The position numbers and the translations under genes are program-made. Under the pieces are notes generated by a model. It saw nothing but the letters and a program-made list of their open reading frames with translations. It did no database searches and had not been told where the DNA came from. This document shows positions 37,328-46,388 of a stretch of 64,000 nt of DNA, piece after piece. The stretch comes from Nitrobacter sp. Nb-311A. Its GTDB lineage: Bacteria; Pseudomonadota; Alphaproteobacteria; Rhizobiales; Xanthobacteraceae. Within the stretch, counting starts at the first letter, position 1. The number at the start of each line of letters is the position of its first letter. The stretch spans positions 124,001 through 188,000 of the forward strand of contig NZ_AAMY01000002.1 of NCBI RefSeq assembly GCF_000152905.1, in the 5' to 3' direction.

Positions 37328-38740
37328 ATCGCGCACGCGCGACAGCAGCGCAAGCCCGGCGACGAAGAACAGCACCAGCACCGCCATGCCCGCCTTCTGG
37401 CTTGCCGTCACGGCGGTGATGAAGCCGATCAGCAGCGGACCGACGAACGACGTCACTTTTCCCGTCAGCGCGAACAATCCGAAGAACTGGGTGATGCGAT
37501 CCTTCGGCGCCATCCTTATCAGCAACGTGCGCGAGGCCGCCTGCAACGGCCCGCCGGCGCCGCCGATCAGGCATCCGAGAATGAGATAGGCCTTCTCGGC
37601 CGGTGCGGCGAACAAGCCGCCGTCCGGCGAAGGCGGCGTCACGCTCACGAAAAGGATCGAATCCTTGTCCACCATCAGGATCGTGACGATCGACAACAAC
37701 AAGACGGTCATGCTGGTGGCGATGACGGCCTTCGGCCCGACCCGGTCGTCGAGCTTGCCGCCGATCCACGCGCCGAGCGCGCCGGCGATCGCGAGCAGCA
37801 TCCCGAAGGTTCCGATCTCGATGGTATGCCAGCCGAAGGTGCCTGCCGCATAGATCCCGCCGAACGCGAACAGCGACACCAGCCCGTCGGTGTAGATCAT
37901 GTTGGCGAGCAGGAAGGTCGCCAGCGATCGACGTTGCGGCAATTCGCGCAGCGTATCGCGCAACTCGATCAGTCCTACCCGTAGCGCCGTTCGCACCGAG
38001 CGTTTCGCCGGAAGATCCGGCGTCAGCAGGAACATCGGCAGGACGAAGACGACGAACCAGAGGCCGGTCAGCGGACCGGTGATGCGATCGCCCTGGTGGG
38101 TGGCCGGATCGAGACCGAACAGCGGCGTCATGCCGAACAGCGTCCTGCCGGTCGTGGGATTGGCGGCGAGGAAACCCAGCACCAGGATCAGGCTGAGGAT
38201 GCCGCCGACATAGCCGGTGGCCCATCCGGTCCCCGACAGGCGGCCGATCTTGTGCGGCGGCACCAGCGACGGCATCATCGCATTGTTGAACACGGTGGCG
38301 AATTCGACGCCGATGGTGGCGATGCCGTAGGCGGTCAACAGCGGCAGGATCACGCTGGCGTCGCCGGGTCTGCCGATCCACATCAGGCTGGAGCCGATCA
38401 CCAATAGCGCGCCGAAAGCCGCGATCCACGGCTTGCGTCGGCCATTCGCGTCGGCGATGGCGCCCAGCACCGGCGAGGCGAACGCAATCACGAGGCCGGC
38501 CGCGCCGGTCGCAAATCCCCACAGCGATTGCCCTTCGGCCGGCGTCGCCGCCACGAAGGTCGCAAAGTACGGCGCGAACACGAAGGTGGTGATCAGCGTG
38601 AAATAGGGCTGCGCCGCCCAGTCGAACATGATCCAGCTGGCAATGGCGGCCCGAGAAGCATAGCGCTCTCGGAGATCAGCATTATCCGCCGGTAAGGCCG
38701 TCGTCACCGTCATGCCCGATATGTTGTGTCGAATCACCAT
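37325..38740 (-). CDS. MFS transporter, UMF1/Atg22-like
   Basis: The 471-residue integral membrane protein has about twelve hydrophobic segments. The first conserved part reads ASWIMFDWAAQPYFTLITTFVFAPYF, characteristic of the UMF1 (Atg22-like) family of the major facilitator superfamily, and the cytoplasmic loop ADANGRRKPWI follows. The substrate is unknown. ATG at 38740 with GAGGT upstream is favoured; 38839 and 38713 are alternatives. Confidence 0.87.
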   Translation of the reverse strand: MVIRHNISGMTVTTALPADNADLRERYASRAAIASWIMFDWAAQPYFTLITTFVFAPYFATFVAATPAEGQSLWGFATGAAGLVIAFASPVLGAIADANGRRKPWIAAFGALLVIGSSLMWIGRPGDASVILPLLTAYGIATIGVEFATVFNNAMMPSLVPPHKIGRLSGTGWATGYVGGILSLILVLGFLAANPTTGRTLFGMTPLFGLDPATHQGDRITGPLTGLWFVVFVLPMFLLTPDLPAKRSVRTALRVGLIELRDTLRELPQRRSLATFLLANMIYTDGLVSLFAFGGIYAAGTFGWHTIEIGTFGMLLAIAGALGAWIGGKLDDRVGPKAVIATSMTVLLLSIVTILMVDKDSILFVSVTPPSPDGGLFAAPAEKAYLILGCLIGGAGGPLQAASRTLLIRMAPKDRITQFFGLFALTGKVTSFVGPLLIGFITAVTASQKAGMAVLVLFFVAGLALLSRVRD

Positions 38741-38820
38741 GGGCGTCTGACCTCGCGCCTGAGTTCCTATAGCATCGTTGCCATTAACGAAAACGACTCC
38801 TCCAGATCGGGACCGAATGG

Positions 38821-38943
38821 ATGATCCGTCGTAAGCCACGCCGGTACGTATTTTCCGTGATCGCCTTCTGCGTGATCATCGCATTGGCGCCCCTCTCCTC
38901 GCCCGCCCTCGCGCAGGATGCACGCGCCAAAGTCCCGGCCGCA
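38821..38943 (+). other. Signal peptide segment of the gamma-glutamyltransferase, out of frame
   Basis: This frame encodes MIRRKPRRYVFSVIAFCVII and a cleavage region ALAQDARAKVPA, a good Sec signal peptide. The continuing enzyme sequence (NLGAIRPVTAKHG) is in another frame beginning near 38943. The join requires a one-base frame change around 38930-38943. Confidence 0.75.
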
Positions 38944-38981
38944 ACCTCGGCGCGATCCGTCCGGTCACCGCCAAACACGGC

Positions 38982-40577
38982 ATGGTGGTGGCGCAGGAGC
39001 GGCTGGCGACCAAGATCGGCGCGGAGGTGCTCGCGCGGGGCGGCAACGCGGTCGATGCCGCGGTCGCGACCGGCTTCGCCCTCGCGGTCACCTATCCGCG
39101 CGCCGGGAACATCGGCGGCGGCGGGTTCATGCTGGTTCACCTGGCCGACCCCGGCCGCGACATCGCCATCGACTATCGCGAGACCGCGCCCGGTGCGATG
39201 GGGCGCGATACCTTCCTCGACGCCAGCGGCAGGCCCGACCCGGCGAAGTCGCGCGATTCGGCGCTCGGCATTGGCGTCCCCGGCACCGTCGCGGGGCTGG
39301 CGCTGGCGCTCGACAAATATGGCTCCGGCAAGTTCACCCTCGCCCGCCTTCTTCAGCCTGCGATCGCGCTGGCGCGCGACGGACTCGAAATCGCCGACGA
39401 CAGCGCCGACACGTTGCCGCAGTCGCATGAACGTCTCACGCGATGGCCGTCCTCGATGAAGATTTTCGCGCATCCCGACGGCACTGCGCTGCGGGAGGGC
39501 GACCGGCTGGTCCAGGCTGATCTCGCCGAAACCCTGACCGCGATCGCCGAGCGCGGGACGCAAGGCTTCTATGAAGGGCCGGTGGCTTCGAAGCTGGTGA
39601 AGGCGATCGGCGCTGCCGGCGGGATCATGACGCTCGAAGACCTCAAGTCCTACCGGCCGCTGATCCGTGAGCCGGTACGTGGCAGGTATCGGGGCTATGA
39701 GGTCGTTTCGATGCCGTTGTCGTCGTCGGGCGGCACCGTGCTTCTCGAATCGCTGAATATCCTCGAAGGCTTCCCGATGCGCGATCTGCATCAGGGATCG
39801 CTGGATTCGCTGCATGTGCTGGTCGAGGCGATGAAGCGCGCCTATGCGGATCGCGCGCGCTATCTCGGCGATCCCGCTTTCGTCAACGCCCCCGTTAAAA
39901 TCCTGCTTGCGAAAGACTACGCCGCGAAACAGCGCGCTTCGATCGACATGAGGCACGCGACGCCCGCAGCCACCGTGCTCGTGCCGCCGTCGCGCGAGGG
40001 AGACAACACCACGCATTTTTCCGTGGCCGACGCCTTCGGCAATGTCGTCAGCAACACCTACACGCTGAACTTCAGCTACGGCGTCGGACTGGTGGCGGAG
40101 GGCACCGGCGTCCTGCTCAACAACGAGCTTGACGACTTCACCGCCGCGCCGGGCGCGTCGAACGCCTTCGGGCTGGTCGGATTCGAAGCCAACCTGCCCG
40201 GTCCCGGCAAGCGGCCGCTCTCCTCGATGACGCCGACCATCGTTCTGAAGGACGGTAAACCGGTGCTGGCGACGGGATCGCCCGGCGGCAGCCGCATCGT
40301 CTCCACCGTGCTTCAGGTAATCGTCAACGTGCTCGATTACGATATGGACATTGCAGCCGCGGTCCAGGCCCCGCGGCTGCATCATCAATGGATGCCGGAT
40401 GAGGTCCGCGCGGAACAAGGCTTCCCCGATGACATCATCGCGGGGTTGCGGGCGCGAGGCCACACTGTTGTCGTGCCGATGGGACAGACCTCGGCCAACT
40501 CCATCGCCATCACTCCCAACGGCTTGTTCGGTGCGCCGGACCCGCGGACCCGTGGGTCGCGTGCCGCGGGATATTGA
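38982..40577 (+). CDS. ggt: Gamma-glutamyltransferase, separated from its signal peptide by a frame change
   Basis: The 531-residue open frame covers almost the whole GGT proenzyme: ARGGNAVDAAVATG, GNIGGGGFMLVHL, the autocleavage site with the nucleophile Thr in NTTHFSVAD (codon at 40008), and PLSSMTPTIVLKDGKPVLATGSPGGSRI. Conserved residues upstream (LGAIRPVTAKHG) are in the same frame, but the signal peptide lies in another. Translation from the ATG at 38982 would yield a protein without export signal. It is either a recent pseudogene or a sequencing error; otherwise it would degrade gamma-glutamyl compounds such as glutathione in the periplasm. Confidence 0.85.
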   Translation: MVVAQERLATKIGAEVLARGGNAVDAAVATGFALAVTYPRAGNIGGGGFMLVHLADPGRDIAIDYRETAPGAMGRDTFLDASGRPDPAKSRDSALGIGVPGTVAGLALALDKYGSGKFTLARLLQPAIALARDGLEIADDSADTLPQSHERLTRWPSSMKIFAHPDGTALREGDRLVQADLAETLTAIAERGTQGFYEGPVASKLVKAIGAAGGIMTLEDLKSYRPLIREPVRGRYRGYEVVSMPLSSSGGTVLLESLNILEGFPMRDLHQGSLDSLHVLVEAMKRAYADRARYLGDPAFVNAPVKILLAKDYAAKQRASIDMRHATPAATVLVPPSREGDNTTHFSVADAFGNVVSNTYTLNFSYGVGLVAEGTGVLLNNELDDFTAAPGASNAFGLVGFEANLPGPGKRPLSSMTPTIVLKDGKPVLATGSPGGSRIVSTVLQVIVNVLDYDMDIAAAVQAPRLHHQWMPDEVRAEQGFPDDIIAGLRARGHTVVVPMGQTSANSIAITPNGLFGAPDPRTRGSRAAGY

Positions 40578-40745
40578 GAGGTCAGGTTGTTGAGGCGATT
40601 ACCTGCGACGAGGCACCGAGCTTCTGCCAAGGATTCGATCATGACCGCCACGCGACCATTGTCGTGGCGTACGTCTTTTTCCTGATGGCCGATGATGCAA
40701 ACCGGTGACAAGAACAAGACGCGACCATGCAAGGAGCACACATCG

Positions 40746-41666
40746 ATGCGCATTCTCATTGTCGGGGCCGGCGCCACTGGCGGCTATTTCGGCGGCAGGC
40801 TGCTACAGGCCGGTCAGGATGTGACGTTCCTGGTGCGCCCCAAACGCGCCGCCGAGCTGGCGAGCAATGGTCTTGTCGTCAGGAGCCCGCACGGCGACTT
40901 CACGCTCGATAATCCGCCGACAGTCCAGGCTGACGGCCTGAGCGGGACCTTCGACCTGATTCTGCTGAGCTGCAAGGCGTTTGACCTCGAAGACGCGATC
41001 GCATCGTTTGCGCGGGCGGCAGGGCCGCGGACAGCAATCATCCCGCTGCTCAACGGGATGCGGCACCTGCGGACGCTCGACGCTGTATTCGGCCGCGAGC
41101 GCGTGCTCGGGGGACTGTGTTCGCTCGCGGTCACGCTCAACGAGAAGCGCGAAGTCGTCCATCTCGCGCCGATGCAGTCGCTCCGTTTCGGCGAACGCGA
41201 CGGCGGCATGAGCGAACGCGTCGGGGCGATCGCCGACGTCTTCGCCGGCGCCAGTTGCGGAGCACAGCCGTCCGAAACCATCATTCAGGACATGTGGGAG
41301 AAGTGGGCGTTTCTGGCGACGCTCGCCGGCGTGACCTGCGTGATGCGCGCATCCATCGGCCAGATCGTTGCCGCGCCTGGCGGACGCGACTTCATCCTCG
41401 CCTTGCTGGATGAAATCGCCGGTATCGCGACGGCGGCAGGCTACGCGCCGCGGGAAGAGTTCCTGAGCGGCGCTTCGACGATGCTGACGGCGAAAGATTC
41501 TCCGCTGACCGCATCCATGTTCCGCGATATCGAGGCCGGCGCGCGGATCGAGGCCGATCACATCGTCGGCGATCTCCTCACCCGCGCCGAGGCCGCGAAG
41601 CTGCCGGCACCGAGACTTCGCACCGGCCATACGCATTTGAAGGCATATGAGAACCGGCGGGGATGA
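40746..41666 (+). CDS. Ketopantoate reductase-like protein (PanE/ApbA family)
   Basis: The 306-residue protein has the NAD(P)-binding start MRILIVGAGATGGYFGGRLLQAG, and later KWAFLATLAGVTCVMR and the conserved late segment SMFRDIEAGARIEADHIVGDLL with the family Glu and Asp. It fits ketopantoate reductase, which yields pantoate for coenzyme A, but paralogues with other 2-oxoacid substrates are common. ATG at 40746 has AAGGAG upstream. Confidence 0.87.
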   Translation: MRILIVGAGATGGYFGGRLLQAGQDVTFLVRPKRAAELASNGLVVRSPHGDFTLDNPPTVQADGLSGTFDLILLSCKAFDLEDAIASFARAAGPRTAIIPLLNGMRHLRTLDAVFGRERVLGGLCSLAVTLNEKREVVHLAPMQSLRFGERDGGMSERVGAIADVFAGASCGAQPSETIIQDMWEKWAFLATLAGVTCVMRASIGQIVAAPGGRDFILALLDEIAGIATAAGYAPREEFLSGASTMLTAKDSPLTASMFRDIEAGARIEADHIVGDLLTRAEAAKLPAPRLRTGHTHLKAYENRRG

Positions 41667-41693
41667 TTGCGGCGCGCGCGATGGCCGCCGTGT

Positions 41694-42386
41694 TCAGAAA
41701 TCCAGGTCGACATAGGTGCGCGACGCCGGCACGCCCGCCAGCCATTCGCTCAGCAGCGGACGGAACGATGGCCGCGACTTGATCCGCGCATACCATGCCT
41801 TCGCCGCCTCGTCCTCGGCCCATGGCACGTCGCCGAGATAATCGATCGCAGACAGATGCGCCGCCGCGGCGAGATCGGCATAGGTCAGCCGATCGCCGGC
41901 CAGGTAATTCCGGGTTCGCGCCAGCCAGCCGATATAAGCCAGATGGTAGCGCACGTTGGTCCTGGCGGCGCGCATGACGTCGGTTTCCGGCGGACCGCCG
42001 CCGATGTCTTCCCCCATGAAGCGCTTGTAGATGCGTTCGGTCACGAGCGGACCGGAGGCCTCATCGAAGAATTTCTCATTGAACCAGGCCATCAGACGGC
42101 GCACCTCGATGCGCTCGGGCATCGACGTCGGCAGCAGCCGGCGCTCGCCGACGCGTTCGCCATAGGTCTCGTCGAGATAGTCCGCAATGATTGCGGCGCC
42201 GGGAACCGCCGGGATGCCTTCGGCGATCAGCACCGGTGTGGTGCCGGCCGGATTGAGTCTCAGGAAAGCTTCACGCCGCTCCCACACCCGCTCTTCCACC
42301 GGCCGGACATCGAGTCCATGCTCGCCGAGAACCAGGCGAATGAAGCGTGATTGCGGACAGAATGGATGATGAAGCAACGTGAACAT
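41694..42386 (-). CDS. Glutathione S-transferase family protein
   Basis: The 230-residue protein has an N-terminal thioredoxin-like domain (FTLLHHPFCPQSRFIRLVLGEHG, with GTTPVLIAEG as the cis-Pro turn) and a C-terminal helical domain containing LAGDRLTYADLAAAAHLSAIDYLGD. The CPQS position suggests a Cys- or Ser-type catalytic residue. The substrate is unknown. It is divergent from uppP. Confidence 0.88.
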   Translation of the reverse strand: MFTLLHHPFCPQSRFIRLVLGEHGLDVRPVEERVWERREAFLRLNPAGTTPVLIAEGIPAVPGAAIIADYLDETYGERVGERRLLPTSMPERIEVRRLMAWFNEKFFDEASGPLVTERIYKRFMGEDIGGGPPETDVMRAARTNVRYHLAYIGWLARTRNYLAGDRLTYADLAAAAHLSAIDYLGDVPWAEDEAAKAWYARIKSRPSFRPLLSEWLAGVPASRTYVDLDF

Positions 42387-42428
42387 GGGTCCTTGATAAG
42401 TTTGCGATGCTTAAGAAAGTATCTCTAA

Positions 42429-42452
42429 AGCGTTAACGGCAGAGCGTTAACG
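42429..42452. promoter_or_regulatory. Paired AGCGTTAACG direct repeat in a divergent promoter region
   Basis: Two identical decamers AGCGTTAACG (42429-42438 and 42443-42452) stand 14 bp apart between the GST gene and uppP. Each contains the palindrome CGTTAACG. This could be an operator for a dimeric regulator. The TTAA halves are 10 bp apart, which does not fit the CtrA spacing. Confidence 0.35.
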
Positions 42453-42663
42453 TCTCCCTCATCGCTGAGCTGGCACGTCGCGGGTGAAATCGCATTCGCC
42501 GCCATCTTCACTCGTCGCGAACGAAGCTCCCTGCAACGAAATCCGAATGAAAGTGGAGCCACGCGGGGCGCAGATTCATGGATTTTGGGCATTGCTGCCC
42601 TGCGGCGAATAAGCGAGAAGGACACCGTTCGCAGTCGACCAGAATTCAGAGCAGGCTATTCCC

Positions 42664-43470
42664 ATGATTTCCGATGCGATCAGAGCCGTGATTCTCGGCG
42701 TCATTGAGGGCGTCACCGAATTCCTGCCGGTGTCCTCAACCGGCCATCTGCTGCTGGCGGAACGCTTCTTCGATCTCGGTTCAGGGAATTTCTGGGACAC
42801 GTTCACAGTGCTGATCCAGCCCGGCGCGATTCTGGCGATTGTGGTGATCTATTTTGCCAAACTGTGGCAGGTCGCGCTCGGCATGTTCTCCAATCCCGCG
42901 GACCGGCGCTTCGTCATCGGTGTGCTCGCGGCCTTCCTGCCGGCGGTGATCGTCGGCCTGATCGCCGGCAAGTACATCAAGGAATTGCTGTTCAATCCGT
43001 GGGTGGTTTGCTTCTCGCTGATCGTCGGCGGCGCGGTGCTGATGTGGGTCGACCAGCTCGATCACCGGCCGCGTGAGCACGACGCCACGGCGTTTCCGCT
43101 GCCGATGTATGTCTGGATCGGAATCGCGCAATGCGTCGCGATGATTCCCGGCGTGTCGCGCTCCGGCGCCACCATTGTCTCTGCGATGCTGCTCGGCGCA
43201 GACAAGCGCGCGGCGGCCGAGTTTTCATTCTTCCTCGCGATCCCCACCATGACCGGCGCCTTCGCCTATGACTTCTACAAGAACCACGCCGACATGACGA
43301 CCGACAATCTCGGGACCGTCGCGATCGGCTTCGTGGTGTCGTTCGTCACGGCGATCATCGTGGTCAAGGCTTTCCTGAGCTACGTCACGCGCAACGGTTT
43401 TACGTTCTTTGCGTGGTGGCGGGTAATCGTCGGCACGCTCGGTCTGATCGCGCTGGCGCTGGGGCGGTAA
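42664..43470 (+). CDS. uppP: Undecaprenyl-diphosphatase
   Basis: The 268-residue membrane protein has the two BacA/UppP signatures EGVTEFLPVSSTGHLLL (residues 15-31) and PGVSRSGATIVSAM, with about eight membrane segments. It recycles undecaprenyl pyrophosphate to the monophosphate carrier for peptidoglycan and other envelope polymers and confers bacitracin tolerance. ATG at 42664 gives the usual length. Confidence 0.95.
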   Translation: MISDAIRAVILGVIEGVTEFLPVSSTGHLLLAERFFDLGSGNFWDTFTVLIQPGAILAIVVIYFAKLWQVALGMFSNPADRRFVIGVLAAFLPAVIVGLIAGKYIKELLFNPWVVCFSLIVGGAVLMWVDQLDHRPREHDATAFPLPMYVWIGIAQCVAMIPGVSRSGATIVSAMLLGADKRAAAEFSFFLAIPTMTGAFAYDFYKNHADMTTDNLGTVAIGFVVSFVTAIIVVKAFLSYVTRNGFTFFAWWRVIVGTLGLIALALGR

Positions 43471-43602
43471 CCTTCAACTCGATAGTGATCGCGACATCGA
43501 CCGACGTACCGCCTGCTCTCTTGGTGAAGAGAGGCGTCGTAGATCACCGAGTCGGATTTTGCCCCTTCCCTTCCCCTCCCCCACAAGGAAATACTTAATG
43601 TC

Positions 43603-44571
43603 TCACGCCCCCTTCGGCGCGAACTGGCCGGCCTTGCGGAAGCGCCAGAGATATTGCGGCACCACGGCCTCCATCGAGTCCGGCGTGATCCCAAGTCCCT
43701 GTAGCGTCAGGCCTGCGGCGATCGCCGCGTTGGAAACGACGTTGTCGGTTTTGAGCAGCTCGACCTGATCCGGTGTCAGTTTCAGAGGCCCCGGCGCGAA
43801 CTGTAGGAACATCGCTTTGAGGCGCGCAATTGCGAACGGCAACGGCACCAGCATCCGCTCGCGTTCGATCACGCGCAGGATGATCTGCATGATCTCGCGC
43901 ATCGAGAGCACCTCGGGGCCGCCGAGCTCATAGACGGCGCCCGCTTTCGCCTTGCCGTCGACAGCGTCGGCCGCGGCGGTTGCGACGTCGCCGACATAGA
44001 CCGGCTGCATCTGGGTCGCGCCGCCGCCGATCAGCGGCAGCACGGGCGACATCAGCGCCAGCGCGGCGAACCGGTTGGCGAACTGGTCCTCGGGACCGAA
44101 CATCACCGACGGCCGCAGGATGGTCGCAGACGGCACCGCCGCCAGGACCGCCTTTTCTCCGGAGGCCTTGGCGCGGGCGTAAGCCGAGGCCGATGTCGGA
44201 TCCGCGCCGATCGCCGAAACGTGCACCAGGCGCGCGCCGGCGGCCGCCGCCGTCTCCGCGACGGTGGCGGCGCCTTTGGCCACCACGGCGTCGAACGTCT
44301 GCCGGCCGCTCTTGGTCAGGATGCCGACCAGATTAACGGCCACGTGGGATCCCCGCATGGCCGCGCGGACCGACGCCGGATGGCGCAGATTGACCTGCAC
44401 GGCATGGATCTGGCCGACCTTGCCGAGCGGCTGCAGATGCCCGGCCAGCTCAGGGCGCCGGACGCCGACCCGGATGCGGTAATCACGCTTGGCGAGCGCG
44501 CGCACCACATGCCGGCCGAGGAAGCCCGAGCCTCCGAAAACCGTGACGAGCGTGTCCGAATTCGATGCCAT
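43603..44571 (-). CDS. NDUFA9-like NAD(P)-binding protein (atypical SDR)
   Basis: The 322-residue protein has the Rossmann start VTVFGGSGFLGRHVVRALAKR, a conserved VHVSAIGADPTSASAYARAKASGE and ILRPSVMFGPEDQFANRFA. It resembles the complex I NDUFA9/39-kDa subunit family, whose bacterial members may assist respiratory complex or quinone functions. ATG at 44571 with GAGGA upstream is preferred to 44586. Confidence 0.87.
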   Translation of the reverse strand: MASNSDTLVTVFGGSGFLGRHVVRALAKRDYRIRVGVRRPELAGHLQPLGKVGQIHAVQVNLRHPASVRAAMRGSHVAVNLVGILTKSGRQTFDAVVAKGAATVAETAAAAGARLVHVSAIGADPTSASAYARAKASGEKAVLAAVPSATILRPSVMFGPEDQFANRFAALALMSPVLPLIGGGATQMQPVYVGDVATAAADAVDGKAKAGAVYELGGPEVLSMREIMQIILRVIERERMLVPLPFAIARLKAMFLQFAPGPLKLTPDQVELLKTDNVVSNAAIAAGLTLQGLGITPDSMEAVVPQYLWRFRKAGQFAPKGA

Positions 44572-44723
44572 GATCTGGATCCTCAAAGGCGTTGGTCTCG
44601 CGTCGGCAGAAGGGATATGCCGCCGTTCAGACGCCCGTCAACCGGCGGACCGTCGAGCCGACCATTCGAGCGCCGCTTCAAGGATTTGACAAGCGCGCAG
44701 CCGATGCCTACTAACCCCGCCGG

Positions 44724-44798
<75 letters not shown>

Positions 44799-44810
<12 letters not shown>

Positions 44811-44826
44811 TCTCCTGGGCACCATC
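44799..44826 (+). repeat. Tandem duplication of the tRNA-Leu 3' end (possible attachment scar)
   Basis: TCCTGGGCACCATC occurs twice in direct tandem (44799-44812 and 44813-44826). The first copy spans the acceptor stem and CCA. Integrative elements that use tRNA 3' ends create such copies, so this may be an empty attachment scar. Replication slippage is an alternative. Confidence 0.55.
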
Positions 44827-45295
44827 GGTTCGTAGGTAACCGAGCACAAATCGGCCCTAAAACCACCCGAATGCAGCCCACATGGGCGGGACACATTGGC
44901 GCTCGGAATGGCCAGACCCGCGAAGCGGCAAAGATCGTCGCATCACCCATTCAGCAAGCGCGCGCCCGCCCGCCCGACATGTACCCCGTCATGAATTCGC
45001 CGGCGGCCGATGGCGGCGCGATCAAGACCATTCGGTCCGGGCGTGGTGTATCAGCGGGCGGCACCCGACATTCATTGGTGCGCACCGCCGTTTCATCTCC
45101 TCGCAAGATGTCTCGATTTCAGAGCTATGCCGCGATCGTATCGCAGCCATGCCGACTTTGCACTGCACAAATAAACCAAGTCCTGTTATCCGTTTGCCCG
45201 GCTTTCGTGGCAGAGGCCGATTCGTCCTGATCATCACGCGCCTGTGTTCGGCCGCCTTCGGACCGGTAACAGACAGTGCCAAACCGAGGTCTGCT
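44827..45295. other. Intergenic region after tRNA-Leu
   Basis: No credible gene is visible. The open frames crossing this region overlap the tRNA or lack any start signal and family resemblance. GGTTCGTAGGTAACCGAG near 44825-44843 is a weak hairpin. The region may be a remnant of a lost element, but nothing identifiable remains. Confidence 0.5.
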
Positions 45296-45490
45296 ATGCT
45301 ATTCCCGACAGACAACAATTTTGCGAAGAGGAAGAGATCGAATAATAATCCGGCCGGCTGGGCTATGGCAGGCGCGGTTGTCGTGCTGATGGCCAGTCTC
45401 GTTTATTTCACGAACGGACGCAGCAGCCATGCGATGCCTCACGGGCACCAACAGCATGCCGCGGTTCACTTTCAACTTCACAACAGATGA
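45296..45490 (+). CDS. Small single-helix membrane protein with His-rich tail
   Basis: The 64-residue protein has a basic N-terminus (FAKRKRSNNN), one hydrophobic helix (WAMAGAVVVLMASLVYF) and a short external tail containing seven histidines (SSHAMPHGHQQHAAVHFQLH). GAGG stands 6-8 bases before the ATG. I do not recognise a family. Metal binding by the tail is an inference. It is isolated between sparse regions. Confidence 0.5.
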   Translation: MLFPTDNNFAKRKRSNNNPAGWAMAGAVVVLMASLVYFTNGRSSHAMPHGHQQHAAVHFQLHNR

Positions 45491-46388
45491 GCTTGAGCCG
45501 CACACGGCGAAAGCCATCGGCCCTTGCGCAAAACCAGAGCCTGCCGAGTTCGGTTTGAGCCTTTAGGCATAAAGGCAAGCGCGGCCCCATAGCGACGGCC
45601 GTCGGTTCTTTGCAAAGCCCAAGCACAAATGGCTACGCATCGCCGCTCGCTATGCCTCGTCATGAGGGATAGACGAAAAGCTGATCTGAACCTTTGAGTA
45701 GGTTCGAGCGACTCATCGTTGCTGGGGATTTCAGGGCCCAGTGCGTATAAGCCAGCGCCGCCGGCGAGCATATTCCGCCGCGCGGCGCTGTGCGTTCGTG
45801 CCGGAAAACACTTGGCCTATAGCGTTTTCAAGCGAAGTGGTTCCCGGTTCGCGCGAGGGAAACGCGGCAAATCAAAATCTGAGAGTCCCGCTTCTGATTC
45901 TAAAATCTTATCCTTTCTACCCGATAGCATGCACAGTTTATCGGGAGTTCAGCACCGTCGACAAGATGGAGGGCGCCGCGGATTCTTTTCAATCTCCGTG
46001 CCGCTGAGGTCCGTCACAGCGGATGCCCTCACCATTAAAACAAAACATTGACAATTTCCACCTGAAGTGTTTCAGGCCCGACCATTGAAAACAGCTGTCG
46101 CCCTCCGCCGGTGTCGCGCGATACCAGCGGCGGGCCGCGAAGAGTCGTCGAGTCCAACGGAATGGCCGCTGGGAATGTTACCCTTGTTGTCTGGCGGCAA
46201 TAGCAGATGCGCCCTTCCGGTATCGTTTCCGGGGAGTTCCATGTCGCACCGTGCTGGTCCCGATTGCGGATAACGCAGAAGAGTGCGCCGGAGGTCGTTC
46301 GGCGATGGCGCCCGAATACTTGGAGCGGCGGCTCCTCCACGGAAGTGAGAAGAAGCGTCGCACGGCTGAGTCATAAGCAGGAAACGCG
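45491..46388. other. Gene-poor region with one repeat copy
   Basis: Apart from a family 1 repeat (45818-45902), nothing can be supported in these 900 bases. A GTG-started frame on the minus strand (46035-46340) has no ribosome-binding site or recognised relatives, and competing frames overlap it. Base composition is somewhat lower in GC than the neighbouring housekeeping genes, which may point to a degraded accessory segment. Confidence 0.5.
45818..45902 (+). repeat. Dispersed repeat family 1, copy h
   Basis: TATAGCGTTTTCAAGCGAAG, then GTTCGCGCGAGGGAAACGCG and TCCCGCTTCTGATTC. The second hairpin arm is missing. Confidence 0.75.

Noticed and set aside
38784..40463. Open frame of about 560 codons on the minus strand
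   Set aside because: It is antisense to the gamma-glutamyltransferase, which shows clear catalytic motifs.
42429..42452. CtrA binding site
   Set aside because: The two TTAA halves are 10 bp apart, not the 7 bp of the CtrA consensus TTAA-N7-TTAA.
46035..46340. Minus-strand frame of 101 codons starting with GTG
   Set aside because: No Shine-Dalgarno site, no recognised relatives, and several competing frames. It remains possible but unsupported.
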